Source: Heterobilharzia americana (taxonomy: Eukaryota; Platyhelminthes; Trematoda; Strigeidida; Schistosomatidae). Taken from it: a stretch of 64,000 nt of DNA. The DNA lies in assembly GCA_944470555.2 (NCBI GenBank), contig OX104127.1, positions 134,310,786-134,374,785 on the forward strand, given 5' to 3'. Made by a program: the position numbers and the translations under genes. The notes under the pieces are model-generated. The model was not told where the DNA came from. It was given only the letters and a program-made list of their open reading frames with translations, and did not search any database. Below, piece by piece: positions 35,590 to 47,634 of the stretch (positions are counted from its first letter, which is position 1; each line of letters opens with the position of its first letter).

Positions 35590-36895
35590 GTTGAACTTCG
35601 TCATGAAGTGAATAAATAAAGTAGAATGTGAGAATTGATTCATTTAACCTGCGCAAATAAATACCACTGTATATAATATTGTAGTAGTGTACGTTATACT
35701 ACTGAAATGTTCTATAGTACTGATAAACATTTAATATTAGTATTTTTTTAATCAGGGCTCCATTTGGAAATGTAACCTGATGCCTAATAAAAATTTTGAC
35801 AGTAGGTGATAGTATTGAGAGTTGAAGATGAATATTGAGGTCAATCTCATGAAAATGAAATCTTGATACTCTGTATTTCAGTGTTAAATGTTACTAGGTA
35901 ATCGATTGTCTGCCTTGTTTGACCGGGGTTTCGGACATCTTTGTACTCACCAGAAAGACGTGACTGAAACCATTGAGAAACTGGTGTCAGCGAAGAAAAA
36001 AACCAGATCCATATCTTCTTGCTGAGATTCGACTTGATTCGAACTTCTTACTTCCTTGTGTCAAAGACATCCTTTTTCTGAATATCGCCAGACATTTGCT
36101 AAGCTATGGAGTGCTACAGTTGACTTACACTGCTGGTTACCCTAAAGAAAAGAGTTCAGTACTGAAGAGTTTATTAGTAATAGAGAAGAGACTGTTCGTA
36201 CAGATTCAAGGATCATCAGTAGAGAATCAGCAATTCTGAAGACACTTTAGCTAAGTTTGCAGCTAGTAACCAGATTGTTCACAAGGAAAATGTTGTATAC
36301 CATTTGATAGAGTACATAGTGAGCCACGATAAACCCATATAGTAACTGCTAGACGCAGACAAAGAATTCTAAGGTCTAAGCTACTATACATGAACGAAAT
36401 ATGTACAGAAACAATTTGTGCGTTGACATTCTGTTGGTGCATGCTTTGAGGAGTCACAATATTACAGCTATAACGGTCTGTTGACTTGGGCCTGTGGATC
36501 GAAAGGCTTTTTCAGTGACATTCTACTTGTTCTATGAAGTGAGTGGGTTTATAGCAAAAGGTTGCTCAATAAAAGAGCTTCAAAAGAATGAAAAGAGGTC
36601 ACCCTAGCCGAGGGATCATTCATCCAGTCGTCATCAAAATTACTCACTGAAATGCATGTTTAGAGGATAAAAGTGTAAACAGGTAAGACAACTAGATACG
36701 TGTAAATTAACTGAAGACCGGTTCGAGTACACTGGCAGTTATCTTCAGGATTCCAAGCTGCGCCTACCATTTTCAGTCATATATCATCAACTTACACTGT
36801 CAGCTTCCTTTGAAAATTTTGACAAAACAAAAAAGATGCAGTAGCATTATACGTTTCAAAAATAGACCTCAGCAGTAAGAAAGGTTTAAAGCAAC
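35590..36895. other. No gene recognised
   Basis: AT-rich. An 88-codon frame at 35973-36239 has a protein-like composition but no motif I recognise. Confidence 0.45.
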
Positions 36896-36899
36896 AAAA

Positions 36900-38385
36900 A
36901 ATCCTTCTTGAACGATGCAAGAACAAAGACACATGCAGAATAAAATGAGCCACTTGATTCCACAGCCTTTCATCAGTTGCAAAGAGCCTACAATTACGAT
37001 GAAGTAGTTATAGTGGTGGGTACGTTGATGATAATTTCATTTCTTGTGATAGTATGAATCATGCATCAAAGTTGTTCGACACCTCCCATCAACCTCATCC
37101 AAATATGAATTTCACAATGGATTACGAAATTGAGGACACTCAATATTTCGGATCTGACTATAAGACGGAGATGTGATGGCACAATTGAGAAAACTATCCA
37201 TGGGAAAGACTCCTGAATCGTTCAAAACTTTCACTACAATTGTTTCTGTCTTGTCAGCTACAAGTGTGGTTTAGTCAGAATGCTGTTAACTCGAATAAAA
37301 ACGCTGTGCTCAAAAGGCAAACAAGGAGAAGAATTCGGTCGAGAATGGATATCTGGAGAAACTCATCATGAAGCATGGAGAAGAATTCATTGCGAGACCA
37401 AAACATCTAACTGGGGAGAAGAAGTCAGTTTTCCTTCATGTAACATTCAAGGGTGATGAGATATCTGAGAGAATAAACAGAAGAATGAAAGCCACACTGA
37501 GAAGGGATTTCCCTCTTCCCAGACTGATCTCAGTTTGCAATACATAACATAGTTGAAAGTAGACAAATATCCATCTCTCGTCACCTCTCACTGTGTATAT
37601 CAATTCACCTGTGCTTGTGGATGCAACTACATACAACAGAATGACAGAAGAGCATTTGCTCGATTCGACAAGCATATTTTGAGAAATTTGTATTTGAAAG
37701 GTGACAAGGTCTTTATTAAGATGGGATTGCCAGGCAGTTGACAGAAACATGAAATCAAATGGATGTTTCTCAATCCTTCAGGATAATCAATAAACAAACA
37801 ACGCCATGTTTATTATGGTTTGTGGAAGCTGTCGCTACCAGACATTTTCAACCTGACCTTTGTATTCAGGAAGAGACTGTAACTAACCTTTCTTCACCTT
37901 GGTAACCGTATATACATATTTTGCATGTGTATCCATATAGTCTTTCCTTTTCTTTTGATTGCATCATCTCTTTGTTAGTTACTTACTGATTGTTATTCAC
38001 TTGACGATTTTCCAGTTTTCTCATATAATTATGTAACTGACCAGCTCTTAAACAATCCGTTCTTCTACACCGATTTTCATTTGTTGTCGACACCACGTCC
38101 ACCCCACTCCACAGCTCTAGAATTTTCTGTCTCATCAGATCTAATTTGCCATTGATTTGGACTTGTATTTGTGATGATTAATCGTGTGTTACCTTAACTC
38201 ACTACCTTATCGTTAATCCTGGATTTCAAATCTCCATTTATTTCTGCATATTTAGAGTATGTTACGTTATTATTACTATTAATACTAATTCATTTTGATT
38301 TCAGACTGTTTTCAGCTGATGAAACGCTGTGAAATGGAATAAGCTCATTTTATTCTGTAGATGTCTTTGTTATTGTAGTGTTAAA
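36900..38385 (+). pseudogene. Penelope-like element remnant, 3' part, inverted partner of the 12-13.5 kb copy
   Basis: The plus strand starts at RT motif C (RYVDDNFISCDSMN, about 37015-37060) and runs through the linker to the nuclease core CVYQFTCACGCNYIQQNDRR (37553-37741, YIG as YIQ). The 3' non-coding tail ends near 38380. It is about 97-98% identical by eye to the 12.2-13.5 kb copy, including the same YIQ change. At its 5' side, 36905-36975 is a second, diverged piece of the element's own 3' tail in inverted orientation (AGAATAAAATGAGC... CCTTTCATCAG), so the copy is bracketed by inverted tail sequence. Confidence 0.8.
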
Positions 38386-38389
38386 ATTT

Positions 38390-41085
38390 GTCAAGGGAAC
38401 TAAATGTGTTACATTCCTGGAAATTGTTTTGAATTCATCGAAGACGTCTAAGCTAACCTACATTTAGAGCTCCAAGAAACCTAAGTATATCTCACCGATA
38501 GATTTTTTAAATAAATTGGAAAGGTGTATACAAGTCAGCTTTATAACCCGTTTCAATGAAATCAATAGCTATAGACGAAGTCAAACACACATTTCTTGGG
38601 TCAGCGGGATCATCCGATTTAAACTGCTATTTTAGGCATTTCAGGTTGTGGTCTTTGGCTTTTACCTGCGTAGATCGATGGACCTTCCAAACACACATAT
38701 AGCCATAAATGTATGTAAACTGACAAACGCAACTGGATGTGACCAGATCGTTTAAATTATGAGAGGAATTCCAGGAGTACAGAAGCTTCGCTTTCTCTGC
38801 GGTGCTGACCCTTGCTGCACAGTTGGTAAACTTTGTGAATCATCCATGCACGGTAGCGTAATATGAACATAATTCTTTGGAACTGACTAAACTGTGGATC
38901 TTTTTTGTTAGACATTCCTGTAACGATTACTATATCCTAGGGAATGGTTGTGAATTAATATTACTTTGACGAGCTACCGAGTTTCCTCTACTCAAATTAC
39001 TCTTGAATGACTCATCATTTGAGGACATCTGGTCCCTGCAAGTAAATTTAGAGTATATCCCGTCCCTTCACTCCCAAAGAACCTCAACTACGTCACCTAT
39101 GCATAGCCGAATCATTGCCAATTTACAACCTTGAACCTAACATTCGTGTTCAAAAATATTCCATAAATTCGTTAGATTTATCATGAGAAAGTATTGATTT
39201 CCTTCTACCCTTAGCAATGACTTCATTGTACTTGTGAACATCACAGTAATCATGTGACGGTTTTGAGTAATGATAGACTATTATTTTTATTACTAATTAG
39301 GAGCCTGATTGTACAACCTTTGCAAGCGACGTCTTCAAAAAGAACATTTTTCTGGCTGTTACACCATTGTTCTATGAAATAACATAGAGTTTAACCAATA
39401 GAGTGAGTGACATTACATCATAATGGATTTCACTGGGTATCACATAGTCTCTGCAAGTACTTCTCATGAAATGGTGCACATGGACTTTATACTTTCTGAT
39501 ACACATAAGTGACATGAAGGTGCACTTCTTATGGTATGCACATTCTTCGGGTGCTTATTCAGCTGCGTCACTTATCTCAAAAGCATCTAACATCACAGAC
39601 ATGATCCCCCTTCAGGTAAGCATGAAAACAAAATGTTACATCCAGAGGGTAGTATTCTGGTTACCAGGCTGATTTAGTGATGAAGGAATGTCACTCTTTA
39701 CATAATATCTTTAAATATTTCTTTTTGAAATATCACTTCTAGAAATAGAAAGGTTACTGAAAACTATTTATGATTAGCAGTTCATCTGTGGACATGCGCC
39801 ACTATGTTTAATATAATATATATTTAGACTTTAAACTTGACATACTGACCTGCAGTGATCGATAGTACACTTTTTATCAAATCACATGAGAGGCAATTAC
39901 CCTAAAAATCACCTCCAGACAAATAGAAGCAATGAGCAAGAGACTTGAAGTAAGTGAATATCGATTAGAGTTCCAGGACTTCATATCAATCCATCGAAGT
40001 GACATTTAACAGGATGAAAGGTAAGCAAATGAAAATAGAAAGAAAAGTGTTGGCAGTGAATTTTCCTCTGAGTTAGATATTTATTTGGCAAACGGTTAAA
40101 TATCATGCTAGATGTCATAATCAGTGCATTGGAGCTTCACAAGGAAGTGAAGCAGTTGGTTTGGGATCAGGATAACTTTCATCACTGCGGTCAAACTGCA
40201 GTGTCGACCAATCAGATCAAAGTGGCCTTAAGCAATTCACTCGAACAGAAAGGGCGAAACGATCACAAACGAAGCGACATCAGTGTACTGCAAACAATCA
40301 AAAAACCCAACCAATCACATGGTTACACATCCCTCTGGGGAATCTGAAGACCGTAAATCAATCAATCAGGTCCAGCATACGCTCATGCACTCATCAGGCG
40401 ACCAATCAAATCACACTCAGGTGAAGTAGCACGTTGTGTGTATATCCTTGCAAAACCGACTACGTCACGTTGTTGTTAGGCTCCAATGCATTGATGGCAA
40501 TTCCTAGCTTGACACAGAGACGTTTGCCAACTGAAACCGTAGCTCAGAGAACAACCCACTCTAAGCATCCACCACATTGAACTACAGGTATTTTACAACG
40601 ACAAAGGTCATTAAACTCAATCAGAAAAGTGATGAAAGAAACGTAATTGAATGGTGATTTATGATGTTACTGTTCATCCCGTAAGAGTGCATCTTCGATG
40701 TATTTTGCAAATTCCCCGCATCCTAACCACTGATTTCAGGCATCTCATGTACCACAGCCATATAGCTTACATTTCCCAAATATGGCTGGAAATAATGCTT
40801 GATAGATTCAGATAATTGTATCGTTTCCAGTTTTGGCAATTCTGATCATTTCTCTTCATAAAATGAATAGTTATGAGGAAAGACTGAACTTTAAACGTCA
40901 TTGAGCATCTATTCTATACTGGTTCATGCCCTCTTATACCACCAAATACATCCAGACATACACACATACAGGTGAATACCTACGAAATCACGTCCATAAT
41001 TTTCAGACTCCAGTTATCATATTTTCCAGGAATCTTGATAGGGATACGAAAAGTGGATGTTTGTTCGTCTCGTTATCTTGATCTT
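38390..41085. other. No gene recognised
   Basis: About 2.7 kb of AT-rich sequence. One weak item is a 16-bp inverted repeat (one mismatch) at 40120-40135 and 40480-40495 bracketing a stretch rich in CCAATCA motifs. Confidence 0.45.
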
Positions 41086-41089
41086 GGTA

Positions 41090-41250
41090 ACTAGTAGAAA
41101 AATCCAGGACGGACGTTCCTTCCTATTTGGGACTCACTCATCAGCTGGATTTAACTGCACCCTAGTGAGTAATGTTGTTCCCATCTAAACTCGAACTCAG
41201 TACCCTTCGCTTCAAACCCCAGAGCGTTATCCCCTAAGCCACTGCGTCAC
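41090..41250 (-). repeat. Family A (Sm-alpha-like) minus copy, best-preserved stem I
   Basis: The minus strand has perfect stem I (ATCCAG/CTGGAT), the consensus core CTGATGA (41138-41144) and GUC. A 4-nt duplication (GAGT) enlarges stem II, and GAAA has become GGAA (A13 to G), which should kill cleavage. The head includes a decayed B box (CTCGAACTCAGTACCC on plus). Confidence 0.75.
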
Positions 41251-41849
41251 TTCTCATTGTCACCAAATGACTGGTTAACACAATTTTACTTTCAATGTAT
41301 TAGCCTCTTCCTGACTGTATTTGTTCCATATTGTTAGCGTTCGAATCCAAGATGTAAAATTCTCAGCAGAGAATCACATAAATATGGGGATAGAAAGCTT
41401 GGTTCACAATTTCATCAGAAAAATACTGGTAAGAATTGAAGAAACGTTCATCAAGCCAAGATGTTCATGTTTATCTACCATACACAAAAATCTTCCCTTG
41501 GAATCCTTCCAGATAGCTTCATGAAGTTCCAGTTCAATAAGTGTGCTGTTTAGAGTAGCGTTCACTTTGAGGAGTTCAGTTCAAGACAGAGAAACATATA
41601 CAAAGTTTAATTACTTAAGGATTCGTAACTGAAACCATAGGATGTACCAAATTATCAAGGATCAAATTTTTAAGGTTGTGTCTTTATATCACTTCACAGT
41701 AACTGAGCGAATTTCTGAAATTATCTATTGATTTGTTCATTCTGCGTGGCTAATTTCATTGCTGTTAAAGTAATTCACCTGACTTCAGGGAATAATTAAT
41801 CGTCAGTTTGATTATATACGATAGTCATGGTTTGCCAGACATATTGATA

Positions 41850-42110
41850 CTGGGTAATGATTGAAAGTGAAATGGAGTGTGTATACGATGAAGTGATCGC
41901 GACACATCACCAATTCATACGGCAGTCGTGCAAAACTCTTAGTGACTGAAGTGAAATTAGGATCTGGTCAGCAACCAGACCTCATAGATCATTTGGTAGA
42001 GCACCGGGCCGGCAACCCACTCGTCGCTGGTTTAAATCTTGCAGCGGCACAAAGTTACACTTCACCTTTAATCATCTTGGCTTATAAGTAGGTGGAACAC
42101 TGCCTGATCT
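41850..42110 (+). repeat. Family D short element pieces
   Basis: 42000-42060 carries an A-box-like CATTTGGTAGAGCACC and a decayed B box (GGTTTAAATCTTG). The body CACTTCACCTTTAATCATC follows. A minus-orientation body scrap (GTAATGATTGAAAGTGAAAT) lies at 41853-41873. Confidence 0.5.
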
Positions 42111-42194
42111 GGCTAACGACCTTTAATTGTTTTTCAGTGCATGTAGTATACGTGCACTTTGTCTTTTACTAGTAGATAGACTCGTATTTTAGTT

Positions 42195-42385
42195 TCCTAG
42201 CTTGTTAGTTGGGTGAAGGCAATCGGCAAGAAGTACTATTAAACCTGGGTTTCATACGTGTTAGCTCTTATCACCAAGGTGTATCTGTAACCCTGATGGA
42301 AGTGATACCCCTCTGAGATTCCAACGCACGTCGTCCAGTGATCTACTCAGAAACGTCACCACCGACCTATTCGGGCAACGATTGC
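42195..42385 (-). repeat. Family C short element, copy 6
   Basis: Plus-strand order: GTGAAGGCAATCGGCAAG, ACCTGGGTTTCATACG, ATCACCAAGGTGTATCTG, CTCTGAGATTCCAACGCACG. On the minus strand GAAAC and CCCAGGT are kept but the core reads GTGATAA. Dead hammerhead-like fold. Confidence 0.55.
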
Positions 42386-42404
42386 GCAACGAAGAAAAAT
42401 CAAT

Positions 42405-42600
42405 TAATATTTATTGATTTCAACTTGGTATTCAGCATGGGCTGGTATTCCTTGAGGACCATTGAAGAATTGGGAACACTGAATAGCTGTTTCGTCATGG
42501 TATGTGATTCCTCAGCAGTGCAAACCCATGACTCAACATCACCAAGGATCAGTCCAGGGACCATCAGTTTCCGTGGCCAGCACATTACCACTGGGTCAGA
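42405..42600 (-). repeat. Family B short element, minus copy with intact hammerhead core
   Basis: The tail at the left (TTGATTTCAACTTGGTATTC on plus), the hammerhead at 42476-42521 (listed separately) and the head to about 42600, with a decayed B box in AAGGATCAGTCCAGGGACC. A separate plus-oriented tail piece, AAATGAATAAATAAGTCAC, lies at 42717-42735. Confidence 0.7.
42476..42521 (-). ncRNA. Candidate hammerhead ribozyme, family B
   Basis: Minus strand. Stem I GCACUG/CAGUGU has 6 pairs (one G-U). The core CUGAGGA is intact at 42509-42515 and GAAA at 42490-42493. The cleavage triplet is AUU at 42482-42484, which obeys the NUH rule. Stem II has three pairs (UCA/UGA) with an A-C mismatch at its base. 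Stem III is a one-pair minimal stem. Every strictly conserved core base is present. The weak stems II and III make in vivo activity uncertain. Confidence 0.45.
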
Positions 42601-42984
42601 ATACAGTCGTCCACATTTTCCTACTACTGTATGATTGTGATTTGGTGTGCCGTCGTTTAATATTTTTCTTCACGTCCGACTTGATTTTCCTCAACAGTCA
42701 CAACTACTAAAACTTGAAATGAATAAATAAGTCACAATAAGCCTCCAAAATGAATTACATTTACTTTGTAACATAAACTCCTAACTAGATTCATTTACTT
42801 GTTATCACTTATAAGATTGGTGTTTCCATCTGCCTACACTTAAGATAACACCATCATTACTAAACATAGTTAAAAGACAGGCAACATCGAGTCATACGCA
42901 TAGGAGCCCATATGCCAACAGAGACTGATCAATTCGGTTCGATCAACGACGGTGTAATACAAGCAATAACACTTAACCTATACC

Positions 42985-43170
42985 TGTCGCACAAGAAGTG
43001 GCTATCGTGGCTCAGTGGTGTAGTGAATAACGCGCTGGCGTTTGAAGCGATCGCTCCCGAGTCCGAGTCCCGGTGGGAACAACACTCACTGGGAAGCAGG
43101 TACATCCAGCTGGCGAGTCCCAAATAGGATGAAATGTGCATCCTGGATTCCACTGCTAGCCACTGCTCAT
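42985..43170 (+). repeat. Family A (Sm-alpha-like) plus copy, near full length
   Basis: Head from GTCGCACAAGAAGTGGCTAT, A-box-like GTGGCTCAGTGGTGTAGTG, B-box-like CGAGTCCGAGTCCCGGTGGG, then CAACACTCACTGGGAAGCAG and the hammerhead. Stem I ATCCAG (43104-43109) and CTGGAT (43143-43148) is perfect, GAAA is at 43131-43134 and the triplet is AUC. The core at 43110-43116 reads CTGGCGA, so a single change (A6 to G) inactivates it. It is the clearest Sm-alpha match in the window. Confidence 0.85.
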
Positions 43171-43189
43171 CATTACTAAACATAGTAAT

Positions 43190-43815
43190 TACATAGTTAA
43201 TACCAATTTAAATGAAGAGGAAACTCTGTTTCACGTTTATAAGAGAATTAACTGAAGCAATATACAGGGTGATTACATTTCAGGAAGCATTTAAAGACTA
43301 TTCCCTACTGCTTTGCTCTTGTTTACCTATTCGCCTGAAACTATACGGAAAATAAGCATCAGACTTTCTGCTTTGTTGTGAGCGATCAGGAGGGCCGAAT
43401 TGCATCACTTATAGCATGGGTGGATTGAATTTCGTACACGCATTCTAGGCCAATCATATATAAGGTCAGTGTTGTTAAGACTGAATCAGCAGAATAACAT
43501 TCGTACGACACTTGCGATCAGACAAAGTTACAGAATATTTCGCAATATCATAAGCAATATTCCAACGTCATTTGCAGGCATCTATCTTCAATCCAAATTT
43601 GGCTGCCTTCGAAGATTGAACCTACATCTTACTACGTTTGAAAAATTTCTTTTAAAATGGTCTAGTATTTAAGAATGTGTCATTGGTTTGCACTACTAAG
43701 CAGTCTTTAACTTCGATGATGCAGTGACTGAACAGTGTTTTGAAAGCCAGTATATCAAACCATGATCGGAAGAAATAAATTCTAAGAAAATCACACAAAT
43801 GGATCATGATCCAAC
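43190..43815. other. No gene recognised
   Basis: AT-rich sequence upstream of a PLE fragment. A frame at 43469-43672 has no motif. Confidence 0.45.
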
Positions 43816-43819
43816 TCTG

Positions 43820-44335
43820 AGGAATGCGAATTGTATGTGAGATCACCATGAGGTTGATCTATAAGCAGCCCACATGGACAGGGCAATATCTTAGTTTCCA
43901 TAGCTACTGTCTAGGCTTAGTTTGGTGCTTATTCAACAGAATAAAGCACATCTGCACCCACGACACAAATGAGGAAGAAACTAATTTGCTGATGACAACA
44001 CTTACGCAAAATAGTTATCTGTTAAAATTAATTGATAGGTGCAAAAGTTATATTACACTGGAAAGTATGCGGTGTTCCGTTGCTAAGATAAATGTCGACA
44101 TTTCACTACCATTTAGAGGTGATTCACGTGGCGTTACTGTGAGGAAAAGGCTTAGATTAGCCATCTGTAGAACACATTATGTACAGACAAGACAAAGTCT
44201 ATGTTACAACACAAACTGTTTTTATCACTGAGTTTATCAATTTACATGTATGTGTGGACACACGTAGGGAGGAGTAATCGTGATATGCAGTTCAGTATGG
44301 TTGAACATGTACCTAAGTGACTTCAACAGATGCGA
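43820..44335 (+). pseudogene. Penelope-like element remnant, RT end plus nuclease
   Basis: A 135-codon frame (43824-44231) reads YKQPTWTGQYLSFHSYC, NRIKHICTHDTNEEETNLL, DISLPFRGDSRGVTVRKRLR and LAICRTHYVQTRQSLCYNTN: the RT end and linker typical of PLEs. After a stop, VYQFTCMCGHT and, in another frame, VGRSNRDMQFSMVEHVPK give the nuclease core. It is the same subfamily as the 14.5-17 kb element (compare RKPMWTGQYLNLYSF). Catalytic RT motifs are missing. Confidence 0.8.
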
Positions 44336-44650
44336 TAAGTGCAGGTGACAAACGTCCATCTTCATATATTGCCAAATACATTCTAGGAACCAATAATAGG
44401 ATAGACATGAAAACGGCTTTTAAAGTACTACATAAAAGTGGCTGAGTGCTTAAACTTATTATCATCCGTAAATTCAAATCCCCTTCAGGTATACAAAAAC
44501 AGTTTGTACTCACCTTGACCTTACCTTGGTGGTATTGATTTTAGTTTTCATAGGATGGGTGATGTGATTTAGATTTTTTTTCTCTGCCCTTCCTATTCCT
44601 GTGTTTCTTATCCTCTTCATTGACCCTATCCGTAAATTCTCATATAAATA

Positions 44651-44733
44651 GAGGTAGTATTCATCACGGACTGATATCAGTTGGGGAACCATTGAATGAA
44701 CCATTCATGTCAGTCCGTGATGAATACTACCTC
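44651..44733. repeat. Perfect 24-bp inverted repeat
   Basis: Arms 44651-44674 and 44710-44733 are exact reverse complements (left arm begins GAGGTAGTATTCATCACGGA). They are separated by 35 bp. The arms are the tails of two family B copies meeting in opposite orientation. Confidence 0.9.
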
Positions 44734-45165
44734 TGAATTAAAATCCCCATTCATCTCAAAAATACATTATTGTATAGGGCTCATTAGTGACTTGCTTCCA
44801 GATGGATATCACGAAGCTCTAATGAAAAACCTTGACCTGTGGGGTCAACCAGTCAGAAGTGAAGTGGATGCTAACTGAAGATCTTGGGTAATAGTCGCGC
44901 TATGTCGTGAATTGACAGAAGTTGGAAGTTGTGAACCACTGAAAACTGACCCAGTGGCTGAATTGTTAGGGCGTTTGCCATGAAACCTGAAGGTCCTGAG
45001 TTCGATCCCTAGCCAGGTCGTGGGTGCGTACTGCTGAGGTGTCCCATACCAGGACGAAACAGCTATCCAGTGCTCCCAGATTCTCAATGGTTCCCCAACT
45101 GATGTCAGTCCATGATGAGTACTACCTCTAAATTAAAAATCCCCACTCATCTCAAAAATACATCT
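44709..45165 (+). repeat. Family B unit plus start of a second unit (period 395)
   Basis: The tail block CAGTCCGTGATGAATACTAC with its following AATTAAAATCCCC occurs at 44711 and again at 45106. Between them lie the head with an intact B box (GAGTTCGATCCC at about 44999-45010) and the hammerhead near 45030-45075. Stem I, stem II and GAAAC are good and the triplet is AUC. The core reads CTGAGGT (A9 to U), so it is dead. The repeated tail shows a tandem-unit origin. Confidence 0.7.
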
Positions 45166-45309
45166 CATATAAGTAGTTTGACAAGTCCACGTGTGATCAG
45201 ATTGTTTGAAATGTATAGCACTACTACATCGAACATGTTTCAGATAATCTTCGTCTTTTTCCTGTACTGTTTAAATCACCATGGGGTAGAAAGTAAGTTA
45301 CTGGTACCT

Positions 45310-45545
45310 CTATTGATCTTGGTCACTAATAGAGAAATCCAGGACGTGGCCTTCGTGCTATCCGGGACTCGTCAGTTGGGTGCACCTGCACCCCAGTGAG
45401 TGATGTTGTTCCCACTGAGGCTGGAACCCAATAACCTTCCCTTCAAACTCCACAGCGTTATCCATTAAGACGATGGGGGACGATAACTACCTCTTGTGCA
45501 AAGGTTATCGGTTGTTGTAAGCGGTTCGGCTTTGTATAACAACGG
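45310..45545 (-). repeat. Family A (Sm-alpha-like) minus copy
   Basis: The minus-strand core CTGACGA (45369-45375) and GUC are intact. GAAA has become GAAG (G-U possible at 15.1-16.1). Stem II (GTCCC/AGCAC) and stem I each have two mismatches. The head reads TCCATTAAGACGATGGGGG on plus. It lies head-to-head with the copy starting at 45550. Confidence 0.7.
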
Positions 45546-45549
45546 GAAA

Positions 45550-45870
45550 TTACAAGTATCATTAGAACAACTGATACCCGTTGCACAAGAGGTGGCTAAC
45601 GTGCCCCAGTGGCTTAGCGAATAGGGCTCTGGGGTCTGAGGTGAAGGACACTGAGTTTGGGCCTCATTGGGAACAGCATCACTCACTGAGGTGCAGGGAA
45701 AACACAACTGACGAGTGGGTCTCAAATAGGATGAAACGCGCATCCTAGATTCCTCTGCTAGTTACCAACATCAATATAACATCATGAATATCAGGTGGTA
45801 TCGAGGCATTCACAAAGGAGCGCACCTATCAACGGGGTCCGAGTGATTCTGCCCTGTAAAGCGACAGGAA
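45550..45870 (+). repeat. Family A (Sm-alpha-like) plus copy, full length with 3' region
   Basis: AATTACAAGTATCATTAGAA-type start, ACTGATACCCGTTGCACAAG, head (CCCCAGTGGCTTAGCG), CAGCATCACTCACTGAGGTG, then hammerhead core CTGACGA (45708-45714), GAAA (45733-45736) and AUC (45742-45744). The core and triplet are complete, but the 5' strand of stem I has changed to ACACAA and no longer pairs with CTAGAT. The 3' part includes GGTGGTATCGAGGCATTCAC and ends GTAAAGCGACAGG. Confidence 0.75.
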
Positions 45871-46054
45871 ATAGTAAGTATCATTACTACAATTGTTGGT
45901 GCTTCATTAACTCGTGGAAGCAGCTTCTTCAGCAAATATCTCTGAAATTGCAACTATTCCTTCTTTTGAAATTATGGAGAATATTTGTAACTTAGAGAAC
46001 ACCACACATCAAGGAGAATTCTACTATTGCGTATTTTAAGCTTATTGGGGATTT

Positions 46055-46285
46055 TTTTAGGTTAGTTTTCATCATGGAATGATATCAGTTGGAGAACAAT
46101 TGAAAACTTGTTAAGAGTGGACAACTGTTTCGTCCTAGTATAGGATTTCTTAATAGTACACGCCGTAAACTCTAAAAGGGACCAAACTTAGGACCTTCAG
46201 ATTTCACGAGGAGCACGTTAACCATTCAGTCACTGAATCAGAATCCAGCGGTCCACAGTTCCCTACTCCTATCAGTTCCTGACAT
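46055..46285 (-). repeat. Family B short element, minus copy, decayed core
   Basis: The minus strand keeps GGACGAAACAGTTGTCC, but the core has become TTAAGAA. The tail TTAGTTTTCATCATGGAATG and head block TCACTGAATCAGAATCCAGC (plus strand) identify the family. Confidence 0.65.
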
Positions 46286-46462
46286 GGCGTAACTATCAAT
46301 GAAGATTTCCAGTTGGCATCCACTTCACTTTCAACTGCTTCACCACACAGGTTTACATAAAACAATTAAGCAGACCAGTATATAGTTGCTGTGAGATGTC
46401 AAGTGGTTTAATTCTTAGGTTCAGATTCACATAAGAGCGAAAGTCCCTGAAATCGTTACAAA

Positions 46463-47089
<627 letters not shown>

Positions 47090-47094
47090 ATCAT

Positions 47095-47620
47095 TAGCGG
47101 TCATTTAAAGTCTTTAAATCACTGATTGAAGTTGTTATGATTGACTGCTAGTTTCTTCATTTTCAAAAATCAGTTTACACTGGACCCACATCAATGAGGA
47201 TCATGCACAGTTTTGTGGAAATTATGTAGCTTGCAAAATTTAGTTGCATTTTTAAATCTTCAATACCAAGATCTGAGTGAAATTATCCATCAGACAATTA
47301 TTACTGATAAACAATTTGCTCTCTCTGTATCTCACATATACACATACATGTATTGGTATACACTAAATTCCATCCTGAAATGACATGTATTACAGTAAAC
47401 AGAGATTTGAATGTGCTGGGTGTGTTGGAGACTAAAAGCGATTAGTCTAAATACTTATACACACACCTGGAATCAAACGGGAATCAGATATTGGTGAATA
47501 ATCATACAGTCAACCACACTGTCAATCATTTCAGTAATATGTAGCCTAATTGTTTACTTATTTTCACAGCTTATTCGGACATGAGGACAGTTACTCAGCG
47601 ACGTCACTGGGTAGATGTTG
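47095..47620. other. No gene recognised
   Basis: AT-rich spacer with a CA/TA-rich patch near 47325-47350. Confidence 0.5.
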
Positions 47621-47634
47621 CACCATCGAATCCT

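Noticed and set aside
35973..36239. 88-codon frame with protein-like composition
   Set aside because: No recognisable domain, no splice or start context, and no second copy in the window. Insufficient to call a gene.
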